DNA of 64,000 bases from Streptomyces camponoticapitis (GTDB lineage Bacteria; Actinomycetota; Actinomycetes; Streptomycetales; Streptomycetaceae), in NCBI RefSeq assembly GCF_014646115.1, contig NZ_BMMV01000016.1, positions 1 through 64,000 of the forward strand. The letters run 5' to 3'. The position numbers and the translations under genes were made by a program. The stretch's first letter is position 1; the number at the start of each line of letters is the position of its first letter. Below the pieces are notes generated by a model. That model had not been told where the DNA came from and did no database searches. It was given only the letters and a program-made list of their open reading frames with translations. Shown here one piece after another: positions 9,369-18,400 of this stretch.

Positions 9369-10727
9369 TCAGGAGCGGATCAAGGCAAGGGCTTCGTCCC
9401 TGATCTTGGACATCGTCGGTTCGTCGCGGGCCTCCACGTTGAGGCGCAGGAGCGGTTCGGTGTTGGAGGCGCGGAGGTTGAACCACCAGTCGTGGGTGGT
9501 CACCGTCAGGCCGTCGAGCTCGTCGAGCGTGACGCCCTCGCGGTCGGCGAAGGCTTTCCGCACGGCGGCGAGCCGGGCCGCCTGGTCGTCCACCGTGGAG
9601 TTGATCTCGCCCGAGCCGGCGTACCGGTCGTAGGAGGCGACGAGTCCGGAGAGCGGCCCGTCCTGACCGCCGAGTGCGGCCAGGACGTGGAGGGCGGCGA
9701 GCATGCCCGTGTCCGCGTTCCAGAACTCGCGGAAGTAGTAGTGCGCCGAGTGCTCACCGCCGAAGATCGCGCCGGTGCGGGCCATCTCCTGCTTGATGAA
9801 GGAGTGGCCCACACGCGTACGGACCGGGACGCCGCCGCGCTCCCTGACGACCTCGGGGACCGACCAGGAGGTGATCAGGTTGTGGATCACCGTGCCGCCG
9901 GGGTGCTTGGCGAGTTCACGCTCGGCGACCAGGGCCGTGATCGCCGACGGTGACACGCCCCTCCCCCGCTCGTCGACGACGAAGCAGCGGTCCGCGTCGC
10001 CGTCGAACGCCAGGCCCAGGTCCGCGCCTTCGGAGAGCACGCGGGCCTGGAGGTCCACGATGTTCCGGGGGTCGAGCGGATTGGCCTCGTGGTTGGGGAA
10101 CGTGCCGTCCAGCTCGAAGTACATCGGCACCAGGTCGACGGGGAGCCGCGCGAGGACCGTGGGGACGGTGTGGCCCCCCATGCCGTTCCCCGCGTCGACG
10201 ACGACCTTCAGCGGGCGGATCGCCGAGAGATCGACCAGGGACAGCAGATGTGCCGCGTAGTCGTTCAACGTGTCACTCTGCGTGATGGTTCCCGGCTTCG
10301 CCGCCGCTTCCGGGGGCCCCTCGGCCAGCCATGACTCGACCAGAGCGCGGATCTCCGCGAGGCCGGTCTCCTGGCCCACCGGGGCGGCGCCGGAGCGGCA
10401 CATCTTGATGCCGTTGTACCGCGCCGGGTTGTGCGACGCGGTGAACATCGCGCCCGGCAGGTCCAGCGCCCCGCTCGCGTAGTACAGCTGGTCCGTCGAG
10501 CAGAGCCCGATCAGCGTGGCGTCCGCCCCGCGCCTGACCGCGCCCTTGGCGAAGCTCGCCGACAGATGGGGCGAGGAGGGCCGCATGTCGTGACCGACGA
10601 CGATCGCCGTGGCGCCCGTGACTTCCACGAACGCCGCCCCGAACAGCTCGACGAGCCGGTCGTCGAGCTGGTCCGGGTACACGCCACGTACGTCGTACGC
10701 CTTCACGATCTGGCCCAAGTCGGCCAC
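9369..10727 (-). CDS. manB: Phosphomannomutase/phosphoglucomutase
   Basis: A 452-residue alpha-D-phosphohexomutase that converts mannose-6-phosphate to mannose-1-phosphate. Visible landmarks are the active-site serine loop TASHNP, the metal loop DGDADRC, the sugar loop GGEHSAHYYF and the C-terminal phosphate-binding RASNTEPLLR. Two in-frame GTG codons compete: 10733 and 10727. The Shine-Dalgarno GGAGG is seven bases from 10727 but runs into 10733, so I chose 10727. It is the first gene of the manB-Trm112-SIS-manA group. Confidence 0.95.
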   Translation of the reverse strand: MADLGQIVKAYDVRGVYPDQLDDRLVELFGAAFVEVTGATAIVVGHDMRPSSPHLSASFAKGAVRRGADATLIGLCSTDQLYYASGALDLPGAMFTASHNPARYNGIKMCRSGAAPVGQETGLAEIRALVESWLAEGPPEAAAKPGTITQSDTLNDYAAHLLSLVDLSAIRPLKVVVDAGNGMGGHTVPTVLARLPVDLVPMYFELDGTFPNHEANPLDPRNIVDLQARVLSEGADLGLAFDGDADRCFVVDERGRGVSPSAITALVAERELAKHPGGTVIHNLITSWSVPEVVRERGGVPVRTRVGHSFIKQEMARTGAIFGGEHSAHYYFREFWNADTGMLAALHVLAALGGQDGPLSGLVASYDRYAGSGEINSTVDDQAARLAAVRKAFADREGVTLDELDGLTVTTHDWWFNLRASNTEPLLRLNVEARDEPTMSKIRDEALALIRS

Positions 10728-10821
10728 GGCCACCCCTCCTGAGGTCTCTGCGGACAGTCAGCACAAACTACCCGCCCCGAGAAAGGACCCGGAGGGCGCG
10801 ACCCCTCGCCTGTCACACCGC

Positions 10822-12438
10822 CTACGGCAGCATCCAGTCCAGCACGAAGGTGCTCTGTCCCACCACGATCAGGCACATCACCAGCAGCAGCCCGAGGCTC
10901 CACGGAAGGACCTTCCTCAGGAGGTCGCCTTCCTTGCCGGCGAGACCGACGGCGGCGCACGCGATGGTCAGATTCTGCGGGGAGATCATCTTGCCGAGCA
11001 CACCACCGGAGCTGTTGGCCGCGGCCAGCAGTTCGGGTGACAGCCCCGATTCGCGTGCGGCCGTCACCTGAAGGGCGCCGAAGAGCGCGTTGGCCGATGT
11101 GTCGGAGCCCGTGACAGCGACCCCGAACCAGCCCAGCACCGGCGAGAGGAAGGCCAGCCCCGCGCCCGCCGCCGCGACGAAGTGACCGATGGTGGCGGCC
11201 TGTCCGGAGAGGTTCATGACGTACGCGAGGGCCAGTACCGAGACGACGGTGAGGATCGCGTACCGCAGTTCGTGCACGGTGGCCGCCCACTCCTTGACCG
11301 CGTCCTTCGCCTTGAGCCCGATCACACCGGCTGTCAGGAGGCCGGCGATCAGGACGAGCGTGCCGCCGGTCGAGATGAGCGGCAGCGAGAAGACGTTGGC
11401 CCCGACCGGCTTTCCCTCCGAGTCGGCGACATCGAGGAAGGGCCAGTCGAAGGACTGCGTCGCCTTCGCCAGCAGGTCCTTGATCGGCGGGATCTGCGCG
11501 AGGGAGAAGATCACCACGATCAGTCCGTACGGGGCGTAGGCGCGGACGACTTCGCGGCGCTCGTCCTCGACGTCGAGGTCCTCGCTGCGCACGCCCGTCA
11601 GTACGGAGGTCCGCACCGCCTCGTCGGCCGGCTTGCGCGCGCCGGGCACGGCGAGCAGCGCGGCGGCGCCCACCAGCGCGGCCCCGATGTCGGCGAGTTG
11701 GGCGGAGACGTAGTTGGACGCCACGAACTGCGCGACACCGAAGGCGAGTCCGCAGGCCAGGGCGGGCGCCCAGGTCTCGCGGAGCCCCCGCCTGCCGTCG
11801 ACGAGCCAGACGAGCACCAGGGGTACGACAACGGCGAGCAGCGGCGTCTGGCGGCCGACGACGGAGGCGACGGAGTCCAGCGGCAGGCCGGTCACCTGGG
11901 CCAGCGTCACCACCGGCGTACCCATCGCGCCGAAGGCCACGGGCGCGGTGTTCGCCACGAGGGCGACGACCGCCGCCTTCACGGGGTCGAAGCCGATCGC
12001 GACGAGCATCACCGCGGAGATGGCGACCGGCGCACCGAAGCCGGCGAGGGCTTCGAGTAGCGCGCCGAAGCAGAAGGCGACGACGAGCGCCTGGATGCGC
12101 GGGTCGTCGGAGAATCGCCCGAACGAGCGGCGCAGGATGTCGAAGTGCTGGGTGCGGACCGTCATCCGGTACACCCAGAGGGCGTTGACGACGATCCACA
12201 TGATCGGGAAGAGGCCGAAGACGATGCCCTGTGCGCCGGCGGAGACGGTCTGGCCGATCGGCATCCCGAAGGCGAGCCAGCCGACCAGGGCGGCGACGGC
12301 CAGACCGATCAGTCCGGCGCGATGAGCCTTCATACGGACGGCGCCGAGCAGCACCAGCACGGTGACCAGGGGAAGCGCGGCGACCAGGGCGGACAGGCCG
12401 AGTGAATCGGCGACGGGTTCCAATTGCTGTTCGAACAC
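10822..12438 (-). CDS. lldP: L-lactate permease
   Basis: A 538-residue integral membrane protein of the LctP/LldP family that imports lactate or glycolate with protons. About 12-14 hydrophobic helices are evident, with the conserved blocks ALLEALAGFGAPVAI and TAPVAFGAMGTPVVTLA. The GTG start at 12438 has GGAGG seven bases upstream. No lactate dehydrogenase or regulator is adjacent. The gene stands between DUF3499 and manB, and is preceded by a 7-bp tandem repeat tract, which could mark an insertion into an otherwise conserved order. Confidence 0.93.
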   Translation of the reverse strand: MFEQQLEPVADSLGLSALVAALPLVTVLVLLGAVRMKAHRAGLIGLAVAALVGWLAFGMPIGQTVSAGAQGIVFGLFPIMWIVVNALWVYRMTVRTQHFDILRRSFGRFSDDPRIQALVVAFCFGALLEALAGFGAPVAISAVMLVAIGFDPVKAAVVALVANTAPVAFGAMGTPVVTLAQVTGLPLDSVASVVGRQTPLLAVVVPLVLVWLVDGRRGLRETWAPALACGLAFGVAQFVASNYVSAQLADIGAALVGAAALLAVPGARKPADEAVRTSVLTGVRSEDLDVEDERREVVRAYAPYGLIVVIFSLAQIPPIKDLLAKATQSFDWPFLDVADSEGKPVGANVFSLPLISTGGTLVLIAGLLTAGVIGLKAKDAVKEWAATVHELRYAILTVVSVLALAYVMNLSGQAATIGHFVAAAGAGLAFLSPVLGWFGVAVTGSDTSANALFGALQVTAARESGLSPELLAAANSSGGVLGKMISPQNLTIACAAVGLAGKEGDLLRKVLPWSLGLLLVMCLIVVGQSTFVLDWMLP

Positions 12439-12615
12439 GACAGGGCCTCCGAATTCCGCGATGCGGAAAGTGATCTCTCACGGCTGGAGGAATGATCGTG
12501 TGCACGACAAAAGAGGTCAATGGCCCGTGCAGGATCCGTCACGGAAACTCGCGGGACCGGTTCGCCCCAGTCGGAAGACCTGCCCGAACAGACCCGCCCG
12601 AATCAGGACCAGGAC

Positions 12616-12692
12616 TCAGAGTTCAGGGGTCAGAGCTCAGAGCTCAGGAGTCAGAGCTCAGCGCTCCGCGGTCGGGCCTCAGGAGTCGGGGG
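12616..12692. repeat. Heptanucleotide tandem repeat overlapping the 3' end of the DUF3499 gene
   Basis: Eleven consecutive 7-base units of the form TCAGNNN (plus strand: TCAGAGT, TCAGGGG, TCAGAGC, TCAGAGC, TCAGGAG, TCAGAGC, TCAGCGC, then more diverged TCCGCGG, TCGGGCC, TCAGGAG, TCGGGGG). On the minus strand every good unit carries TGA, and the gene's own stop is one of them. A 7-base unit is not a multiple of three, so unit gain or loss inside the coding part would change the C-terminus. Confidence 0.85.
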
Positions 12693-13107
12693 AACGCAGC
12701 ACGCGCAGATGCCCGCGGCGCCCGACCTCCGTCTGATCCGTGCCACGCGGCCCGTTGCCGCCCGGTCCGCTCGTCCGCTCCGGCGGGCGCGCGGCCTCAC
12801 GCACGGCGTTCGCCAGGGCTTCCAGATCGTCGCCGCTGGGCCGGGCCGGCGCGGACCCGTCCGTGAGCCGGACGACCTCCCAGCCACGGGGCGCGGTGAG
12901 TCTCTCACTGTGTTCCGCGCACAGGTCGTAGCAGTGGGGCTCGGCATACGTGGCGAGCGGACCGAGGACCGCGGTCGAATCGGCATAGACGTACGTCAGT
13001 GTCGCGACAGCGGAACGGCCGCACGCGGTGCGCGAACAGCGACGTACAGGGCTCACGATGTTGGACGGTACCGCACTCTTGAGCGGGCCGCGACGACTCT
13101 CCCCCAC
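12679..13107 (-). CDS. DUF3499 family protein
   Basis: A 142-residue actinobacterial protein of unknown function. The conserved core VRRCSRTACGRSAVATLTYVYADS and EPHCYDLCAEHSERLTAPRGWEV holds four or more cysteines and a histidine, suggesting a small metal-binding fold, possibly with RNA or DNA. The start is uncertain: I use GTG at 13107, giving the VGESRRGPLKSAVPSN beginning that I recall in homologues; a GTG at 13056 just before SPVRRC is possible, and neither has a strong ribosome site. The C-terminal residues run into the heptanucleotide repeat. It is divergent from the metallopeptidase-like gene. Confidence 0.8.
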   Translation of the reverse strand: MGESRRGPLKSAVPSNIVSPVRRCSRTACGRSAVATLTYVYADSTAVLGPLATYAEPHCYDLCAEHSERLTAPRGWEVVRLTDGSAPARPSGDDLEALANAVREAARPPERTSGPGGNGPRGTDQTEVGRRGHLRVLRSPDS

Positions 13108-13379
13108 CTCACCCCACCGTGTCGTGACGCCGCGTTCACCCCATCCGGCACCCACGCAACTGCCCTGACCTGCGCGGGAAGACGAGTAATCGGTCAATCA
13201 CCGTCAGTGACCCAGTCACCACTTGGGGCAAATCCCGCCAATGAAGGCGAGTTCCACGATCCGGCGGACGTAGCGAAACGAGCCCAAGCTTGGCCGGAAT
13301 GCTCAATTTGCGACATGACGTCCGGTGGGCCCCTCGGGCACCGTCGCGGCGTTCCGCGGAGAGCTACCCTGCGTCAGTG

Positions 13380-13808
13380 ATGGACAGTCCTGTACCGCAG
13401 CAGCCGACCGAACCGAGACCACGTCGCCGAGACCGCCACGGCCGCGGTATGCGGGGTCCGGTCGCGCCGCCGCAGGTCCCGCTCTCGGCGAGCCGCTCGG
13501 ACTCGTTCCGTGATCTTGTACGGGACTCCGTGGAGCGGCTGGAGCGGCGCTGGCCCCAGCTGGCGGAGATCGACTTCCTGGTGCTCGACGTGCCCGGCGC
13601 GGACGACGAGTCGGTGCCGCTCGGCCGGTCCGTCCCCGAGGGCAAGGACCGGCCCGCGCGCATCGTCGTCTACCGGCGGCCCGTCGAGATCCGTACGAAG
13701 AACCGCGAGGAGCGCGCCATGCTCGTCCACGAGGTCGTGGTCGAACAGGTCGCCGAACTGCTCGGGCTGGCACCGGAATCCGTCGATCCGCGGTACGGCC
13801 AGGACTGA
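13380..13808 (+). CDS. Metallopeptidase family (PF06262-like) protein lacking the HExxH motif
   Basis: The 142-residue protein matches the actinobacterial set usually annotated as metallopeptidase family protein. In the position of the zinc motif it has MLVHEVVVEQVAEL, that is H117-E118-V-V-V121, so the second zinc-binding histidine of HExxH is missing and protease activity is doubtful. The N-terminal 40 residues are basic and probably disordered. ATG at 13380 is preceded by an in-frame GTG at 13377; both have only a distant GGAG. It converges on the DUF5719 gene. Confidence 0.75.
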   Translation: MDSPVPQQPTEPRPRRRDRHGRGMRGPVAPPQVPLSASRSDSFRDLVRDSVERLERRWPQLAEIDFLVLDVPGADDESVPLGRSVPEGKDRPARIVVYRRPVEIRTKNREERAMLVHEVVVEQVAELLGLAPESVDPRYGQD

Positions 13809-13837
13809 CCGCGGCGAGGCGCGCCCCACCCTCGGCG

Positions 13838-15457
13838 TCACTTCAGTACGGAGAGGTCTTCCTTCGTCGCCGGTACGGACACCATGCCCCGGTCGTCCGG
13901 CAGTGTCTGCACCGTGAACATCGGCACGCCGTCCTTCGTCTCCGCGAACGTGCGCGCCGCGTGGACCGGACCGCCCGACTCGGGTTCGACCGTCAGCGCG
14001 TACGAGCCCTTGAGCCCCGTCGGCACCGGCGGGGTGACCGCCTGCGTCGTGCCGCCCTTGACCGTGTACGTCTTGACGACCTGCTCACCGCCCTCGCTGC
14101 CCGCCGAGGCCGTGACCTTCACCTTGCCCGTCCCGTTCGGCGCGGTGAGCGACAGCGTCGAGCCCTTGGCGCGGTTGTCGGCGACCGTCGCGCGCTCCGT
14201 CACGGGGCCGGTCGCGGGGATGAAGGCGACCTCCTGGTCGGTGCCCTTGCCCCGTACGACGCGCAGCGCGGCGACCACCGGGGTTTCGCCCCCGCCCTCC
14301 GCCGGCCCGACCTTCACCGAGCCGGCCTCGCCCTTGGTGACGTCCCCCAGGTCGAGCGAGGCCGTCATGCCCGACTTGACGTTGAGCGTCTCACTGGCGG
14401 TGGCCGGGACGATCGTGCCGCTCTTGCCCGCCAGTTGCACCTTCAGCTCCGCGTCGTCCTCACCGGGCGCGAAGACCACCAGTCGTACGGAGGTGGCGTC
14501 CTCCGGGACTCCGGGGAGTACGAGGCGGGGCGCCGGGTCGGCGGAGGCGGCCAGCCAGTCGCCGCCCGCCTTCTCCTCGGCGGCGTTCACCACCGCGCCC
14601 ACGCGGCCCGTGCGGGTGCTGACGTGGACGGTGACGTTCGGCTCGGCCTCCGCCGTGAGGGTGGACAGCAGGACGGGGACGCTGGACCGCGCGGGGACCG
14701 GAATGCCCTCTCCCGTACTGGACTTGAGCGTGCCCTCCTTGCCGTACAGCGCGATGTCGGCGACGGCCGCCGTGTCGTCCGGGTTGGTGAGGTGGACGTA
14801 GTCCTGGCGCGACTTGTCGGTGGAGGCGCCCGGGAACCAGAAGTCGGTGTCGGGCGGGGTGCAGCTCATGCCGAGCAGCGCGCGCGATTCTCCGGCCGTG
14901 ATCGTGGTGGTCTGCTGAGTGGTCCAGCCGGGCGCGAGAGCGCCGGTGGCGGACCCGACGAGCGCGGGGGCGTCCGCGGCGTTCTTGCTCGCCGAGACGG
15001 GCTTTCCAGGCCCCTTGAGGGCCAGGAACGGCTTGACCTTCGCGTCCGCGCCGTCCGCGCCGTCCGCCGCGGGCTTCTTGGTCTCGTCGTCCTTCGTCCC
15101 GTCGTCCTTGGCCGGGTCGTCCTCCGTCTCGTCGTCGGTCGCCGCCTCGTCCGTCTTCTTCTCGTCGTCGGCGGCCTCCGTGTCGTCCAAGGGCGCGACG
15201 GACGGGGCCAGTTCGGCCGCACCGCCCGTACCCCCGCCCGCCGTACCGCCCGGGGTGAAGGACGTGTACACCGTCTCGGCGAGCTCCGACGTGCTGGGCG
15301 CGGGACAGAGCAGGCTGCTGCGCTCCACGGGAAGCCGCGCGGGTGTCTTCGCCGTCGCCGTCGCGTCGTCGCCGCCGGGCGCGGTGACCGCGGCGAAACC
15401 GGTGACCGCCGCGAGCGCGGTGGCGGCCGCGAGGAGGGAGAGTGTCGTGCGGTTCAC
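13838..15457 (-). CDS. DUF5719 family secreted or membrane-anchored protein
   Basis: A 539-residue protein of unknown function. The N-terminus (NRTTLSLLAAATALAAVTG) is a signal peptide or anchor. Residues about 91-139 form an Asp/Glu/Lys/Thr-rich, probably disordered insert, and the rest looks beta-rich and extracellular. Its GTG start overlaps the stop of the upstream glycosyltransferase by 4 bases (GTGA), with GGGAG upstream, so the two are translationally coupled and probably act in the same surface-glycan process. Confidence 0.85.
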   Translation of the reverse strand: MNRTTLSLLAAATALAAVTGFAAVTAPGGDDATATAKTPARLPVERSSLLCPAPSTSELAETVYTSFTPGGTAGGGTGGAAELAPSVAPLDDTEAADDEKKTDEAATDDETEDDPAKDDGTKDDETKKPAADGADGADAKVKPFLALKGPGKPVSASKNAADAPALVGSATGALAPGWTTQQTTTITAGESRALLGMSCTPPDTDFWFPGASTDKSRQDYVHLTNPDDTAAVADIALYGKEGTLKSSTGEGIPVPARSSVPVLLSTLTAEAEPNVTVHVSTRTGRVGAVVNAAEEKAGGDWLAASADPAPRLVLPGVPEDATSVRLVVFAPGEDDAELKVQLAGKSGTIVPATASETLNVKSGMTASLDLGDVTKGEAGSVKVGPAEGGGETPVVAALRVVRGKGTDQEVAFIPATGPVTERATVADNRAKGSTLSLTAPNGTGKVKVTASAGSEGGEQVVKTYTVKGGTTQAVTPPVPTGLKGSYALTVEPESGGPVHAARTFAETKDGVPMFTVQTLPDDRGMVSVPATKEDLSVLK

Positions 15458-18400
15458 TGGTTGCTGCTCCCGTCGGGACGCTGCTCGTTCTCGTTGCCGT
15501 CGGTGTACGGCTGTTGGGTGCCGGTGTAGGGCTGCTGCCCTTCCGCGTAGGGCTGTTGGACGACGTATCCGTACTGGTCGTACTGGACCGGTGCCTGCTG
15601 CTGGTACTGATCGGCCTGGTACTGCGGGTACACCTGGTAGCCGTCGGCGTCGTACTGGGGAGCGCCCTCGTACTGAGGAGCACCGCCGTCGTACTGCCGC
15701 GCGCCCTGGTAGGGGTCGCCTTCGTACTGCTGCTGTTCGTTCTGCCCGCCCTGGTACTGCTGTTCGTTCGTGTACGAGCCGTAGTCGGCGCCCTGGTAGG
15801 CGGTCTGTCCGTCCCACTCCCCGTACGACTGCTGCTGCGGCACGGCGGCGGCCGTGACGTACGGGTCCTCCGCCGGCATCGGCGGTGCGACGCCGGCGGT
15901 CCCGGCGGCCTCCGCGGCCTCCCCCGGCCCGACGGCGCCCTCGGCGCGTTCCGGCTCGTCCTGGCCCTCGGCCTCGGCCTGCGCGGCGGCCCGCAGCCTG
16001 CGCGCCCGGCGGCCCTCGCCCGACACGGGCTGCGCGGGCACGTCGGCGCGCTCGTCGGGCAGGTCGTCGTCGATCTCCTTGCGCCGCCCCGGCAGGGCCA
16101 GCACGAGCAGCACGACGGCGAGCGCGCCCTGCGCCCAGACCCACGCGGTGTGGGTGAAGGTGTCCTCGTACGTGAGGTCGAGCCGGCCGCCCTCGGCGGG
16201 GAGCTGGAATCCCTGCGCCCAGCCGTCGACGGTCGTCTTCTCAAGGACGCGGCCGTCGAGCGTGGCCTGCCAGCCCTCGGCGGCCCGGTCGGCGATCCGC
16301 AGGACCCGTCCGTCCTTGCCCGCCGGGATGTCGGTGTGGGCCTCGACGGTGGACGATCCGACGGGCAGCGGCTCGGCGTCGCTCTCCCCCTCGATGATCG
16401 TGGCCCGCGAGATCTGACGGTCGACGCGCCACAGCGCGCTGCCGTCGAGCTGGCTGAGCCGGCTGAGGCCGGGGGTGGAGTCGAGCACGCGCGACATCTG
16501 CGCCGGGGCGCCGTCCCGTACGAGGACGTAGCGGATCGCGAAGCCGCTGAGCTGGTCGGTCTGGTCCGCGCCGGAGCCCGCGACGAGGCGTCCGACGACC
16601 TTGTCGAGCCCGGGGTCGCTGCCGCCCGACTCGGTCAGCTCGGCGTCACCGATCCGGCCGCCCGAGCCGCGTACGAGGGAGTACGACACCTCGGCCGGCG
16701 ATGTACCGCCGAGGATCAGCGTGCGCGGCTGGTCGCGGGTGATGCTCTCCTCGGCAACGAACGCCGGTACCTGCACCGGGTCGCGCCGCTCCAGCGGGCC
16801 CGAGGCGCCGCTGATCATCCAGCCGCCCGCCGCGAGCAGCGGGGCCGCCCCGGCCGCGAGCGCGATGACCGCCGCGACGGGCTGGCGCCAGCCGAAGCTC
16901 ATCGCTGCGACGCGTTCCCTGGCGCCTTCCGCGCCCAGGACGGACGCCGCGATGAGGGCGAGACCGTAGACGAGGGTGGCGGGGCCGGCCCAGCCGGAGT
17001 TGTTGGCGAGGACGGCGAAGACCAGTGCAACGAGGGCGGCCACCCAGGCCACCCGTACGGCGAACTGCCGCTCGCCTCGCAGCAGTGCGGCCAGTGCCGC
17101 CAGGACGACACCGATCAGCAGCAGTCCGCCGGCGGCCTTGGGGCCGCCGGGGCTCAGGCCGAGCAGATCGAGCGCGGTGGCCTGTCCCGTACCGAACTCC
17201 AGCCCCGCCTCGCGGAAGAGGCCGGACGGAGACGTCAGCAGCGAGAGCGACCAGGGGGCCAGGACGAGCAGCGGGGTGCCGACCACGGCGAGCAGGCGCA
17301 GCCCGTACGCGACGATGTCGTCACGCCGGAAGACCAGGACGCCGATGCCGAGGACCAGCGCCATCGGCCAGACGATGGGCGTGAAGGCCATCGCGAAGGT
17401 GAGCAGGAAGGTGTACGCCCAGGTGGCGCGCCAACTCCCGCGCGCGGCGCTCTCGCTGTCCCCGGCGCGGAACCCGTAGGCCGCGACGGCCGCCCGTGCG
17501 ATCAGCGGCAGCAGGACGGCCAGTACGGCCGTGCCGAGCCGCCCGGTGGCCAGGGCGCCGGTGGCGGCGGGCAGGAAGGCGTACGCGACGCTCGCCCAGG
17601 CCCGCAGGAGCTTCGACTCGATGAGCGGGCGGGAGGCGAAGTACGCGGTGACTCCGGCCAGCGGCACGGAGCAGACGAGCAGCAGGGTCAGCGCGAAGCC
17701 GGTCGATCCGAGGAACAGCGCCGACAGGGCGGCGAGGACCGCGAGGTACGGAGGCGCTGTCTGGGTGCCGCCCGTGCCGATGGGGTGCCAGCCGTCGGCG
17801 TAACGGGACCACAGGCCCGCCACGTCCGGCGGCGCGGGCAGCAGCGCGCCGCCCGCGAGGGCGCCGCCGCCGAGCAGTGCCCGGCAGGCGACGAGAGAGA
17901 CGACGAGCAGTACGGCGAAGAGCACGGGGCCCGGCCGGTGCGCGAGGCGCTTGAGCCGCGCGAACTGCTCGACCTCCAGGAAGTCCGCGTCGTCCCCGCC
18001 GGGGCCCGACTCCACCGCGCCGTGGCGTGAGCCACCGGCCTCGGTCTCAGAGCCGCCACCGAGGCTTCCAGCTACTTGCTCGACCGTTGCCCGGACGGTG
18101 GCGCCGGGTGGCGGGAAAAGCGCGCGAAGTTCGCTCGGCTCCACGACGCCTTTGCCGCGTCGTTTTCGCGCGCCGATGATTCTGCCGGGCCGCAGCAGCG
18201 TGCCGAACAGGCCCATGACCTCGTCGACGGCCTGTCCCGGCGCCTTGCCCACCAAGTAGGCGACGGTGCGCAGGAGCGTGCCGACGACCAGCCGCAGTAG
18301 TACGTAGGGCAGGATGCCGCTGCGTGAGTTGACGAGCATCGTGTAGACGGCGCCCGCCTTGTCGACCCGGTGCGGGTTGACGACGGAGCGGCCGGCGCAG

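Noticed and set aside
15442..18030. An 862-codon plus-strand frame opposite the GT2 gene
   Set aside because: Composition is Arg/Gly/Glu-rich and without a ribosome site; the minus frame has GT2 and membrane signatures.
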